Assembly: GCA_036504595.1 (NCBI GenBank)
Contig: DASXUX010000067.1
Coordinates: 496,001 to 560,000, forward strand
Reading direction: 5' to 3'
From: DASXUX01 sp036504595
GTDB taxonomy: Bacteria; Planctomycetota; SZUA-567; H5-PLA8
Length of the DNA stretch: 64,000 nucleotides
A program made the translations under genes and the position numbers. Shown here piece by piece: positions 33,785-42,805 of the stretch. Numbering within the stretch: position 1 is the stretch's first letter; each line of letters opens with the position of its first letter. Under the pieces are notes generated by a model, which was not told where the DNA came from, ran no database searches, and saw only the letters and a program-made list of their open reading frames with translations.

Positions 33785-34951
33785 CTACTGACTACTGACT
33801 ACCGCCGGCGCTTTGCGCCGGCGCAGCCAGAGCACGATCAGCGGCAGCGGCGCTAGCAATTCCAGCATCGCCGAAACCTGGAACCCCGCGCTCGCTCCGG
33901 CGACGTCATACGCCGCGCCCATCAATTTGTTGCCCAGAATCCCGCCGCACCCAAACACGACCGCCGTGAAGAGCGCCCAGCCCGTCGCTCTGAGCCGCTC
34001 CGGCACCGCTTGTTCGAGATGACCCAACGATCCGACGTAGAAAATACCGAAGCTCAGCCCGTGAAACATCTGCACTGCCGCCAACGCGGGTCCGGTGCTC
34101 AGCCGTGAAACCAAATACCAGCGCAGCGAACTCCCCAGAAACGCGATGCACAGCAGCAGGAACAGCGGCAGCCGTTTCAGCAGCGACCGGAACGTAAACA
34201 TCACCGTGATTTCGGTGCACACCCCCAGCGTCAGCCCCCAGCCGATAAACCGAGCCGGAATTCCCAGCTTGTCCAGGTGCAACGCGTAAAGCTGGTAATA
34301 GCACTGCATCGCCGTCCAGTGTGTCATCGCTGCCAGCAAAAACGCCAGCAGCGCCGGTTGAGCCAGCAAGTCGCGCGCATCGCGCAACGTCGCATGCGCC
34401 TGTGTGCCACTGCTGGCTCGACCAGCAGTGCTTGGCACGAGGTGCGAAGCGAGCGCGTACAGCCCCAGCGCTCCCGCCGCAAACACCACGGTCCAGTTCA
34501 ACGACAGCCCCGCCTCGAGGAGATACGGATAGCCGAGCGCGCTCACGATAAAACCAATCGACCCCCACAGCCGCAACCGCCCGTAGTGCGTGCCCAGGCG
34601 TTTGGCTTCAGAGACCGCGATCGAATCGGTCAGCGACTGCACGGCTGGCGCGAACAGCGAGTAGAGGATAAACACCGCCGCCACCGCCCAAAAACTGGTG
34701 ACCTTCAGCATCGGCAAAAACATCAGCGCCGCGCCGGCGGAAATCAGCTTCAGCACCCGCGCCGGCCGCCCTGTGCGATCCGCCACAAAACCCCAGCACG
34801 GCGGCCCGAAGATCGCCAGGAGCGGAAGCAGCGCCAAGATCGTGCCGACCTGCTTTCCCGAAAAGCCGAGCGCATAGAAATACCGCGGCAGATACGGGAT
34901 GATGATTCCCTGCGCCAGAAACAGAAGAAAATAGAAGAACGCGATCTGCAT
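33785..34951 (-). CDS. MFS transporter (NHS/LacY-like MFS_1-like group)
   Basis: The 388-residue protein has about 12 hydrophobic segments from FFYFLLFLAQGIIIPYLPRY to LLAPLPLIVLWL. The loop after segment 2 is WGFVADRTGRPARV, an MFS GX3DRXGRR-type motif. The HGLSFGIFYVGSLGHLEQ pattern near the end fits the HsrA/YcaD nucleoside/phenylpropionate-like group. A stretch STAGRASSGTQAHAT in a cytoplasmic loop is encoded by a dispersed palindrome (34402-34438) that has kept the frame. The ATG at 34951 is chosen because a repeat lies directly upstream. Substrate unknown. Confidence 0.88.
   Translation of the reverse strand: MQIAFFYFLLFLAQGIIIPYLPRYFYALGFSGKQVGTILALLPLLAIFGPPCWGFVADRTGRPARVLKLISAGAALMFLPMLKVTSFWAVAAVFILYSLFAPAVQSLTDSIAVSEAKRLGTHYGRLRLWGSIGFIVSALGYPYLLEAGLSLNWTVVFAAGALGLYALASHLVPSTAGRASSGTQAHATLRDARDLLAQPALLAFLLAAMTHWTAMQCYYQLYALHLDKLGIPARFIGWGLTLGVCTEITVMFTFRSLLKRLPLFLLLCIAFLGSSLRWYLVSRLSTGPALAAVQMFHGLSFGIFYVGSLGHLEQAVPERLRATGWALFTAVVFGCGGILGNKLMGAAYDVAGASAGFQVSAMLELLAPLPLIVLWLRRRKAPAVVSSQ
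34402..34438. repeat. Palindromic element in frame inside the MFS gene
   Basis: CACTGCTGG (34408-34416) and CCAGCAGTG (34422-34430) form a perfect 9-bp stem within a GTGTGCCAC...TTGGCAC frame. It is translated into a Ser/Ala/Gly loop between membrane segments. Confidence 0.75.
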
Positions 34952-34964
34952 GTCGGGGAAAGGA

Positions 34965-35075
34965 CTGTACCGCAGGCCTCTGGCCTGCACAAGTTGGTGC
35001 CACGGATGTGGTGGGGCGTGCACAAAGCACGGATGAGTTCGCGCCAAAAAACGGCGCGAACACATCCGTGGCACC
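34965..35075. repeat. Terminal-inverted-repeat element between MFS and gyrB
   Basis: GGTGCCACGGATGTG (34996-35010) and CACATCCGTGGCACC (35061-35075) are perfect inverted ends. Inside the right half is a near-perfect hairpin, CACGGATGAGTTCGCGCC (35028-35045) with GGCGCGAACACATCCGTG (35053-35070). A separate 21-bp word at 34965-34985 is the exact reverse complement of 5628-5648. A related hairpin lies at 50047-50152. Confidence 0.85.
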
Positions 35076-35094
35076 AGACCTTTTCACGTGTGCC

Positions 35095-37773
35095 TTACAC
35101 GTCCAGGTCCGTGATTTCCAGCGCGTGCTGTTCGATGAACTCCTTGCGCGCGGCGACCCCGTCGCCCATCAGAATCTTGAACATGTCGTCGGCTGCGTAA
35201 GCGTCTTCCAGTTGCACCCGCAGCAGTGTGCGCCGAGCAGGATCCATCGTCGTCTCCCAAAGCTGGTCGTGGTTCATTTCGCCCAGACCTTTGTAGCGCT
35301 GGATCTCAATGCCGCGGCTGCCCAGGTCGCGCACTTTCTTCAGCACGCCGCCCAGCGAACCGATCAAGTGCTCGTCCCCTTTCTCTTCAATGATCTTGAA
35401 CTTGTAGCCGGTTTCCGCGCCGCTGATGCCCAGGTAGTCGTGCCGCGAAAATCCGCTCACCGCCAGATCCGCAAACGATTCGGTCAACGCCAGCGCTTCG
35501 CCCAACCGGCGCTTCTCCACGCCCAGCCCGGCTGCAACGAGAGTGGCTTGCGCCGTTGCATCGTCTTCGCTGCTGGCCTCCTCGCCGTCACCGTTCCCGT
35601 TTTCGTCATCGGCGGCTTTGGCCTTTTTCTTCGTCATGCCTCCGGCCTCAGCTTCGGCGGCATAGCGCGCTTGCGCGGCTTCTACCTTTGTCTTGCGGAA
35701 CGCTTCCGCGTCTTCTTCGTTGAAGAAAAAGCCTTCATCGGTCCCGACGACGACGTGCCATTCGGGGAAGAGGCTTTCGTCCTCAAGCCGCATGTACTCT
35801 TCGAAGGTGATGCCCTTGCGCTTCAGGCTCAACCGCACGTGTTCGAGACGCTCCAGCGACTTCAGCAGCCGCTCCAGATCGGCGCCCTCGATCTGCGCGA
35901 TCCGGCCCGTGACGTCCAGGCGCGTGCCCTTGATCCCCATGCGCAACAGGCTCTCGTTCATCGCCTCGATGCTGGTGACATATTCCACCGACTTGCCCCG
36001 CTGCACGCGGAACAGCGGCGGCTGGGCGCAGAAGATCCGGCCGCCTTCGACAAGCTGCGGCATCTGGCGATAGAAGAACGTCAGCAGCAGGGTGCGGATG
36101 TGCGAACCGTCCACGTCGGCGTCGGTCATGATGATGACCTTGCCGTAGCGCAGCTTCTCAATATTGAACTCTTCGCCGATGTTGGCGCCGATAGCCTGGA
36201 TCAATGTGAAGATTTCAGCGTTGCCGAGCATCTTCTCTGCGCGGGCTTTTTCCACGTTCAACACTTTGCCGCGCAACGGAAGGATCGCCTGGTACTCCCG
36301 GTCGCGGCCCTGCTTGGCGCTGCCGCCGGCCGAATCGCCTTCGACCAGGTATAGCTCGGTCTCTTCCGGATCGCGCGACTGGCAGTCTGCCAGCTTGCCT
36401 GGCAGCCCGCCGCCGGAGAACGCCCCTTTGCGCCGCGCCAGTTCGCGAGCTTTGCGCGCCGCTTCGCGCGCTTGAGCCGCCGCGTTGGCTTTCTTGCAGA
36501 TGATCTGCGCCGTCTTGGGGTTGGTCTCGCAAACACTCTCGAGCTTCTGGCCGAGGAGGCTGTTGACCAGGCCTTCGACCTCAGCGGTGACCAGGCGGGT
36601 CTTGGCCTGCGAATCGAACTGCGGTTCCGGGACTTTCACCGAAATGATCGCCGTCAGCCCTTCGCGCAGGTCTTCGCCGGTGACGGTGGTGTCCTTGTCC
36701 ACCAGTTCGTGTTCGCGAGCGTACTTGTTGAACACGCGGGTCAGCGCCGTCTTGAAACCAGAAAGGTGCGTGCCGCCGAGGGAATTGTTGATGTTGTTGG
36801 TGAAGCAGAAAATCTTCTCATCGTAGCCGTCGTTGTACTGGAAGGCCACATCGACCTGCAGTAGTCCTTCTTCGGCGTGGCAGGCGATCACGTCCTTGTG
36901 CACGGGATTGCGTCCGACGTTGAGGTGTTCGACGAAGGCCTTGATTCCACCCGGATAATCGTACACCTCGCTCTTGCCGTTGCGTTCGTCCGTGAGCGAA
37001 ATGTTCAGCCCCGGATTCAGGAAGGCCATTTCGCGGAAACGCTTGGAAAGCCATTCGTACTTGAGTTCCGGCTGCGGAAAGATCAACGGGTCGGGCTTGA
37101 ACTGGATCTTTGTGCCCGTGCGATTGGAGTCCCCGATGCGCGCGACAGGCCCGCGCCGGATCCCGCGGTCATAATACTGCTCGAAGATGCCGCCATCGCG
37201 TTGCACCGTCACACGCAGCCATTCGCTGAGCGCGTTGGCGCACTTGACGCCCACGCCGTGCAGTCCGCCTGAAACCTTGTAGCCCTTTGTTTCGCTGCCG
37301 AACTTTCCGCCGGCGTGCATCATCGTCAGCACGACTTCAAGTGTACTGATTCCCTCGCCGGAATGTTCGGCCACCGGAATGCCGCGACCGTCGTCTTCGC
37401 ATGAGACCGAGCCGTCTTTGTACAACTGCACCTTGATGTGCTTGCAGTAACCGGCCATCGCTTCATCGACAGCGTTGTCCACCGCTTCGTACACGAGATG
37501 ATGCAGGCCGATTTCGTTGGCGCCCGTGACATACATGCCAGGCCGCTTGCGAATGGCGTCGGGGAAGCCCAGCACCTGGATATCATCGGCGCCGTAGTTC
37601 CCCTCACCCACGGCTCCATTGTCGGTGATCCCCGCATCGCCGGGCATTTGACCGTCTTTGTTGTCTGGCGCGGGAGCCTTATCCTTCTGCTTTCCAGGGT
37701 CTGAATTTGCCGGCTGAGCCGGGGCCTTTTCGGCTTCCATGTCGCGGTTCACCACTTCCGTCACATCGCTCAT
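35095..37773 (-). CDS. gyrB: DNA gyrase subunit B with long N-terminal extension and internal insertion
   Basis: The 892-residue subunit carries the ATP-driven strand-passage functions of gyrase. The GHKL ATPase begins after an acidic Pro/Lys-rich extension of about 65 residues. It has IRKRPGMYV, EAVDNAVDEAMAG, DDGRGIPV and GGLHGVGVKCANALS. The TOPRIM domain has EGDSAGGSAKQGRDR (Glu478) and MTDADVDGSHIRTLLLTFF, and the C-terminal RYKGLGEMNHDQLWETTMDP is complete. About 150 extra residues, with a Lys/Glu/Ala-rich low-complexity segment, lie between TOPRIM and the C-terminal tower. This is longer than the usual 800 or so. ATG at 37773 is preceded by GAGG; a GTG one codon earlier is an alternative. 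GyrA is not nearby. Confidence 0.97.
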   Translation of the reverse strand: MSDVTEVVNRDMEAEKAPAQPANSDPGKQKDKAPAPDNKDGQMPGDAGITDNGAVGEGNYGADDIQVLGFPDAIRKRPGMYVTGANEIGLHHLVYEAVDNAVDEAMAGYCKHIKVQLYKDGSVSCEDDGRGIPVAEHSGEGISTLEVVLTMMHAGGKFGSETKGYKVSGGLHGVGVKCANALSEWLRVTVQRDGGIFEQYYDRGIRRGPVARIGDSNRTGTKIQFKPDPLIFPQPELKYEWLSKRFREMAFLNPGLNISLTDERNGKSEVYDYPGGIKAFVEHLNVGRNPVHKDVIACHAEEGLLQVDVAFQYNDGYDEKIFCFTNNINNSLGGTHLSGFKTALTRVFNKYAREHELVDKDTTVTGEDLREGLTAIISVKVPEPQFDSQAKTRLVTAEVEGLVNSLLGQKLESVCETNPKTAQIICKKANAAAQAREAARKARELARRKGAFSGGGLPGKLADCQSRDPEETELYLVEGDSAGGSAKQGRDREYQAILPLRGKVLNVEKARAEKMLGNAEIFTLIQAIGANIGEEFNIEKLRYGKVIIMTDADVDGSHIRTLLLTFFYRQMPQLVEGGRIFCAQPPLFRVQRGKSVEYVTSIEAMNESLLRMGIKGTRLDVTGRIAQIEGADLERLLKSLERLEHVRLSLKRKGITFEEYMRLEDESLFPEWHVVVGTDEGFFFNEEDAEAFRKTKVEAAQARYAAEAEAGGMTKKKAKAADDENGNGDGEEASSEDDATAQATLVAAGLGVEKRRLGEALALTESFADLAVSGFSRHDYLGISGAETGYKFKIIEEKGDEHLIGSLGGVLKKVRDLGSRGIEIQRYKGLGEMNHDQLWETTMDPARRTLLRVQLEDAYAADDMFKILMGDGVAARKEFIEQHALEITDLDV

Positions 37774-38054
37774 CACGGGTCCTCGAGAACGCTGAAAACA
37801 AGGCGCAGATGCAATCTCACGGCCTGAAAATCAGGCACAAACCAGCGCGATTTTCTAGACTGAATTTTAACAAAAATAAGGGCCGGTTACTAGCCGTTTC
37901 GGGAGAATTAAAACCGCTCCCGCGCCCGGCTTAGACAAACGGCGAATACCCCTTGCATATGGGACGTGGGCTCACATTGCATCACCGCGCCAAAATTAAA
38001 GTTTAAACACTTCTGTATACAGAGTGTATATATTTCAAGGCAGGGAGCAGAGGG
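37774..38054. other. Divergent promoter region between gyrB and the sugar regulator gene
   Basis: The gap holds an AT-rich stretch with GTTTAAAC (38001-38008) and the operator-like palindrome at 38013. No gene is seen. The AATTTTAACAAAAATAAG patch at about 37863-37880 may belong to the gyrB promoter, but no consensus pair was found. Confidence 0.45.
38013..38022. promoter_or_regulatory. Candidate operator (CTGTATACAG)
   Basis: A perfect 10-bp palindrome is followed by a TGTATATA run 32 bases upstream of the regulator start. GntR/LacI-type regulators often bind such palindromes over their own promoter, so autoregulation is plausible. Confidence 0.4.
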
Positions 38055-39206
38055 ATGGCGCAGCGCCGAAACTACTCATCGAAATCCAAGCGTCTCGGCG
38101 ACCGCATCCTGGCTGAGATCGCCGGCGGTACGCACAAACAAGGACAGCTTCTACCGCCCGAAACCACCCTCTGCACGACCTACGGCGCTTCGCGCGTCAC
38201 CATCCGCCGCATACTGGACCGGCTGGCCGCGCGCGGCTTCCTGCAGCGCATTCCTCATCGCGGCGTCATCGTGAAAGCGGGCGCCGCCGGCCAGGTGCCC
38301 GCCGTCATCAGCGCGCCGGTGATCACCGGGGATAAATCATCTCGGCGTCAGATCCTGCTGGGATCCGTGCTCGCCGCGCAGCCCGACGAAGGCCTCGTCA
38401 GCATTCAGGAAGGCATCGACCAGTACGCCGGCGAACACGGCCTCGGTCTGCAATACATTTCCTTAAAGGAGGATGGGCAGCCGTTCCGAAAGCTCTCGCA
38501 CGCCGATGATTTGGGCGTGGACGGCCTGATACTGCTGCCGTATCCCGGCGCCGAACATCTCGCCGTGCTGCGCGCCATTCGCGAAAAGAAAATTCCGGCG
38601 GTATGCGTTGAGAGACGCTCCAGCCGCGTACCGCTGCCGTCCGTTGAGCCTGACAGCTCCGGGGGAATGTACTGCGCCGTCAACTATCTGCTCCGCAAAT
38701 ACAGACGCCCTGTCTACTTTCTGGGAATGCGCTGCGACCACCAGACGGACATCGACCGCCTGCACGGTTACACGTGCGCCATGCGCGATGCCGGCTTCGC
38801 CGAACAGGCCAAAAACCACACCGTTTTACACGCCCTCGGAAGCAGCGACCCGCGCTATTGGGCAGAGCCCTGCAAATGGCTGCACGGATACGAAGCCGCG
38901 CAGCGTCTGCTCGACAAAGCCTCGACGCCGCTGAGCGTCGCGTGCGTGAAAGATTACGTGGCGTGGGGCCTTTACAAAGCCGCCGAAGAGCGCGACCTGA
39001 CGATTGGCCGCGACATCCTGGTTACCGGCTTCGACGATCTGACGATCGCTCAGTTGCTTTCGCCGCCGCTGACCACGATTCACCAGTCATTGCGCGAGAA
39101 AGGCTACCGCGCCGCCCAGTTGCTCCACCGCCAGATAGCGACCGGCATCGAGCCGCCGCCGTTGGTCAAGCTACCGGTCAAGCTGATCATCCGCGAGTCC
39201 GCATGA
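38055..39206 (+). CDS. GntR-type winged-helix regulator with LacI-type ligand-binding domain (AraR-like)
   Basis: The 383-residue protein has an N-terminal GntR winged helix, LGDRILAEIAGGTHKQGQLL and then SRVTIRRILDRLAARGFLQR. A periplasmic-binding-protein-like sensor follows (LGVDGLILLPYPGAEHLAVL, IPAVCVERRSS, YFLGMRCDHQTDIDRLHGY, DILVTGFDDLTIAQLLSPPL, TTIHQSLREKGYRAAQLL). Such hybrids sense sugars and control polysaccharide genes. The next gene, 81 bp downstream on the same strand, encodes a large secreted glycosidase-like protein and is its likely target. The ATG has GGGAGCAGAGGG before it. Confidence 0.9.
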   Translation: MAQRRNYSSKSKRLGDRILAEIAGGTHKQGQLLPPETTLCTTYGASRVTIRRILDRLAARGFLQRIPHRGVIVKAGAAGQVPAVISAPVITGDKSSRRQILLGSVLAAQPDEGLVSIQEGIDQYAGEHGLGLQYISLKEDGQPFRKLSHADDLGVDGLILLPYPGAEHLAVLRAIREKKIPAVCVERRSSRVPLPSVEPDSSGGMYCAVNYLLRKYRRPVYFLGMRCDHQTDIDRLHGYTCAMRDAGFAEQAKNHTVLHALGSSDPRYWAEPCKWLHGYEAAQRLLDKASTPLSVACVKDYVAWGLYKAAEERDLTIGRDILVTGFDDLTIAQLLSPPLTTIHQSLREKGYRAAQLLHRQIATGIEPPPLVKLPVKLIIRESA

Positions 39207-39216
39207 TGTGCCGCTG

Positions 39217-39256
39217 TTCTCCCCTCCCCGCATCGGGGAGGGGCCGGGGGAGGGGT
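39217..39256. repeat. C/G-rich hairpin related to the 41-bp family
   Basis: CCCCTCCCCG, loop CAT, CGGGGAGGGG and a following GGGGGAGGGGTTCCCGG lie between the regulator and the glycosidase-like gene. This might attenuate read-through transcription. Confidence 0.65.
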
Positions 39257-39287
39257 TCCCGGAGATCGGGATGAAAGGGAATGAATC

Positions 39288-42200
39288 ATGAATCGTTCAT
39301 CGCTCATTTGTGCCGCCATGTTCATCGCCATAAGTGCCACCGGCTCCGAGCTGGTCACCAAAGTCGCCGAGCCCTTCGAAGGGCCGCTGTGGAGCGTCGA
39401 TCCGTACGCCATGGCAAAGGGCAAGACCTCCCTGTCGTCCGAAGTCGCCCCCGGCACCGATTCAAAAAAGAGCCTGGAGATCGAAGCGCACTGGGAAGGC
39501 GGCAAAGGCTTCCAGTGGTTCGCGGTCAAGCCGGTATCAGCCATTGCGATTCCCGGCGAACTGAAATCCGTGCGCGTCCGTGTGCGCAGCAGCGACCCGC
39601 GCCTGACCTTCGCGCTGAAGTTCAAGGACGGCTGGGGCCGCATCGAAGTGGACAAGAAGAAACTCGAGCACGCGCTAATCGTCAAGAATGCCAACGAATG
39701 GACCACGATCGATTTCAAGGTTCCACCGGACTGGGTGCAGCCGGTCAGCATCGATTCCGTGCTCGCTCACAATTGGGATTTCCAGAACGAAGCCCGCACC
39801 ATTCACCTGTGGCTCGATCACCTGGAAGCCACGACCGACATTTCTAACGTTGATCCCGAAACCGGCGTGCTGAAAACGTGGAAGCCCAACACTGGGGAGA
39901 CAGACCCGAAGAAGCAGGTCAAGGAGCCACCCAAGACGCCGCTGGTCAGCACCGATCTTTCCATGAACGCCGTCTGCAACGTTTTCGCCGGCGCCGAACC
40001 GTCCGTCACGGTCTCCGTGCGCAACTGGAAGCCCGCCGCATTGACCGGCAAGCTCCAGTGCGAAGTCACCGATCTGTCCGGTCAGAAAATCGATACGCAG
40101 GAGCAGCCGGTTTCGGTCGAAAGCGCGGCGAGCTTGTCGTTCCCAATAAAGGTCGAAAAGTTCGGCCTCTACAATCTCACCGCAAGCCTCACGCTCGCCG
40201 GCGCTGCGCCGCGCACGCAGAAAATCGCTTTTGCCAAACTTCCCGCGACGCGCCAGCTCACCGAAGCGCAGAAGCGCGCCTCTCCCTATGGTCTGAATGT
40301 CCACGGCGGCTCGGACAACCAGCGGCTGGAACCCTTCGCCGCCGCCGGTCTCGTCTGGTTCCGCGATTACGCCTTCAACTGGGAATGGATGCTGCGCGCC
40401 AAAGGCAACGACAAGCATTACGCCGGCTGGCCATATTTCCCGACGCTGGCCAAACGCTACGAAGATCTGGGCGTCAAACTCCTCCCGTGCCTGATGGGCG
40501 CAATCAAGCCGCCGGTAGCGCCGGCCTCCGTGCCGGCCGGCAGGGACGCCGGCGCCACCTTTGGCCCCGACCGCGCCTGGGCCACGGAACTGGCCGACAT
40601 CCTCAGCGCGTTCCCAAAGATCACGCATTGGGAACTGAGCAACGAGTACGACCTGGTCGACAACCACGCCAAAGCCGAAGAAGCCATCCGGTGGGCGAAC
40701 TACCGCGCGTATCACAAGAAATTCGCCGAGGTCATCAATGTGCTGACCGGCGGCGAAGTGGTCGCCGTCGAAAACGGCCGCGCGGGCATCTGGCCGGAGC
40801 GCGCGAAGGATTGCGTGTCGAGCGGCGATTTCGCTGGCATCGGCGTGATCAACACCCATCACTACTGCGGCATCGAAGCGCCCGAAGTGAACTACGGCAA
40901 CTTCAACACGGGGTTCGAAACGCTGCGCCGCGACGAAGCGCCCAGCTTGTTCTTCGATCGCCTGCGCGCCGTCAAGCGCGTCGCGGTCAGCGACGGCAAG
41001 CCGCGCGAATCGTGGCTGACGGAGTTCGGCTGGGACACGCTGGCCGGAAACGTCGTCACGCCATACGAACAGGCCGCATTCCTGCCGCGCGCGTGGCTCC
41101 TGGCCCTGGCTGCCGGAACCGACAAGTGTTTCTGGTTCTTCAACTACGATGCCGCGAAATCGCAGCAGTTCTTCGATGGCTGCGGCCTCCTCGCCTTCGA
41201 CGGCAGCCCAAAGCTCTCGCTTTGCGCGCTGGCCGGCCTAACCGCCTTGATGCCCAACCCGAAGTGCGTGGGCGAAATCAGCGCCGGCGAAAACACCTGG
41301 GGCTACGTGTTCGAAAGCGAAGGCAAACTCGTTGCCGCTCTGTGGGCAATTGACGGCAGGGTTCAGGGTTCAGGGGTCGGGGGTCAGGGTAACGGCCCGG
41401 AGGTGACTTTTAACGCTGAGCAACTTCACGACTATCTTGGCAACAAGCTGGCCGGCAAAAGTGCCAAGCTCGGACTGGCGCCGGTCTACGCCGTCGGCCT
41501 GAGCAAAGACGATCCGCTCTACAAGCAGACCGCTTTCAGCCTCGACTCTCCTTATTTGGTCGTCGCCACCGCCGGCGATCAGATCACGGCCACGCTGCGG
41601 ATTCAAAACAATCAGGCCGCACAAATTTCCGGCAGTGCGCAGCTCAAAGTACCCGAAGGCTGGAGCGCCGCCACGGCGGACTACGCCTTCAAAGTTCAGC
41701 CCGGGGAGAAGATGCTGCTCCCCATGCAGATCACCGTCAGTCCCAAAGAAGGCATCGGACAGAAGACCGTGAAGATCGCGATCCCTAGCGTGAAGGAAAT
41801 CCCGCTGCAGGTTCTCGTGCAGCAAGCGCTGATCATGCAGGTCGGTCCGATCATGGGCCAACCGGGCAAGGCCGACATCAACGTGAAGATCGGCAACCAG
41901 TCCGCAAAGACGGTCGATGGAACGCTGACGCTGAAACTTCCCGCCGCGTGGAAGGCCATTACTGCCGAACAGAAAGTCGAAGGCTTGAAGTCCGGAGAAA
42001 TCCGCGACGTGAAATGCTCGCTGGAATGGAGCGCCGACTGGAAGACCGGGGAGTCCGCCATGGCCGTCTTCGCGACCGCCGACGGCAAGTCCGCTCAGCG
42101 CCCGATCATCCCCAAGAGCCTGCGTCTGCACAAAGCGCCCGCGCTGAAGATGGACGGCAAGCTGGACGACTGGCCTGCCGCCTGCGAACTCCCGCCGTGG

Positions 42201-42731
42201 CTGCTCGGCTGCACGCTGGGCGAAGCGAAGGCCCGCGCGTTCCTGGCGTGGAGTCCCGACGGCTTGTACGGCGCGGTGGACGTTCACGATTCGAAGTTGA
42301 GCGCCGCCGATCCGCGCAGCTTTTGGAACGGCGACTGCCTGGAACTGTTCGTCGATACGGCCGACAACAAGGCGCACCGCGAATACGACGTCGGCGACCA
42401 CCAGTTCTGGCTCGTGCCGCAGGTCGATGAACACCGCGTCTACGCCGGCCGCTGGAAACGCAAGAACGAAATAGCTGAAACACAGTACGACGTGCAGGGC
42501 GTGAAGAGCTACGCGACGAAAACAGAAGACGGCTACACGATGGAGTTTTTCCTGCCCGCGTCCGCTCTGCAAAAGTACCAGCCGAAAGTCGGCGCGCACC
42601 TGGGCGTCAGCGTCAACCTGACCGTCAAAGGCCAGCGCTTCAGCCGCGAAGTCTACTGGCCCTGGACGAAGACGGATTGGGCTCTGGCGAATTGGCCGAA
42701 AATGTGGGGCTCGGTGGAACTGGCGGAGTGA
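39288..42731 (+). CDS. Secreted glycoside-hydrolase-like protein with C-terminal CBM9-like domain
   Basis: The 1147-residue protein has a signal peptide (SSLICAAMFIAISATG). A galactose-binding-like N-terminal domain is followed by a clan-A-type barrel with probable acid/base Glu in ITHWELSNEYDL and nucleophile Glu in SWLTEFGWDT, as in GH39/GH5-like families. NEW3-like beta domains come next (TLRIQNNQAAQISGSAQLKV). A C-terminal CBM9-like sugar-binding domain is last, with LKMDGKLDDWPAACEL and WNGDCLELFVDT. Two stretches are repeat-derived and in frame. VAPASVPAGRDAGAT (40514-40559) lies near the barrel; DGRVQGSGVGGQG (41359-41393) is translated heptamers. The exact GH family was not recognised. 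Control by the regulator just upstream is inferred. Confidence 0.82.
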   Translation: MNRSSLICAAMFIAISATGSELVTKVAEPFEGPLWSVDPYAMAKGKTSLSSEVAPGTDSKKSLEIEAHWEGGKGFQWFAVKPVSAIAIPGELKSVRVRVRSSDPRLTFALKFKDGWGRIEVDKKKLEHALIVKNANEWTTIDFKVPPDWVQPVSIDSVLAHNWDFQNEARTIHLWLDHLEATTDISNVDPETGVLKTWKPNTGETDPKKQVKEPPKTPLVSTDLSMNAVCNVFAGAEPSVTVSVRNWKPAALTGKLQCEVTDLSGQKIDTQEQPVSVESAASLSFPIKVEKFGLYNLTASLTLAGAAPRTQKIAFAKLPATRQLTEAQKRASPYGLNVHGGSDNQRLEPFAAAGLVWFRDYAFNWEWMLRAKGNDKHYAGWPYFPTLAKRYEDLGVKLLPCLMGAIKPPVAPASVPAGRDAGATFGPDRAWATELADILSAFPKITHWELSNEYDLVDNHAKAEEAIRWANYRAYHKKFAEVINVLTGGEVVAVENGRAGIWPERAKDCVSSGDFAGIGVINTHHYCGIEAPEVNYGNFNTGFETLRRDEAPSLFFDRLRAVKRVAVSDGKPRESWLTEFGWDTLAGNVVTPYEQAAFLPRAWLLALAAGTDKCFWFFNYDAAKSQQFFDGCGLLAFDGSPKLSLCALAGLTALMPNPKCVGEISAGENTWGYVFESEGKLVAALWAIDGRVQGSGVGGQGNGPEVTFNAEQLHDYLGNKLAGKSAKLGLAPVYAVGLSKDDPLYKQTAFSLDSPYLVVATAGDQITATLRIQNNQAAQISGSAQLKVPEGWSAATADYAFKVQPGEKMLLPMQITVSPKEGIGQKTVKIAIPSVKEIPLQVLVQQALIMQVGPIMGQPGKADINVKIGNQSAKTVDGTLTLKLPAAWKAITAEQKVEGLKSGEIRDVKCSLEWSADWKTGESAMAVFATADGKSAQRPIIPKSLRLHKAPALKMDGKLDDWPAACELPPWLLGCTLGEAKARAFLAWSPDGLYGAVDVHDSKLSAADPRSFWNGDCLELFVDTADNKAHREYDVGDHQFWLVPQVDEHRVYAGRWKRKNEIAETQYDVQGVKSYATKTEDGYTMEFFLPASALQKYQPKVGAHLGVSVNLTVKGQRFSREVYWPWTKTDWALANWPKMWGSVELAE
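40514..40559. repeat. 46-bp palindromic element in frame inside the glycosidase-like gene
   Basis: It starts GGTAGCGCCGGC and ends GCCGGCGCCACC, near-inverted ends. It matches the copy at 46845-46890 at 44 of 46 positions. Here it reads VAPASVPAGRDAGAT; in the alcohol dehydrogenase, on the other strand, it reads VALASLPAGTEAGAT. Confidence 0.9.
41359..41393. repeat. In-frame heptamers (CAGGGTT/CAGGGGT) inside the glycosidase-like gene
   Basis: Five 7-base units, beginning CAGGGTTCAGGGGTCGGGGG, are read as VQGSGVGGQG between two domains. The same units are intergenic at 30869, 42733 and 51338. Confidence 0.85.
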
Positions 42732-42732
42732 A

Positions 42733-42763
42733 ACGGCAGGGTTCAGGGTTCAGGGTTCGGCGT
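42733..42763. repeat. CAGGGTT heptamers after the glycosidase-like gene
   Basis: Three exact units lie in the 74-bp gap between the converging glycosidase-like and glycyl-radical genes. Confidence 0.85.
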
Positions 42764-42805
42764 ATGGAAGGAAGGTCGGCGCGACCCCGATACCCTTTAT
42801 CCCCG

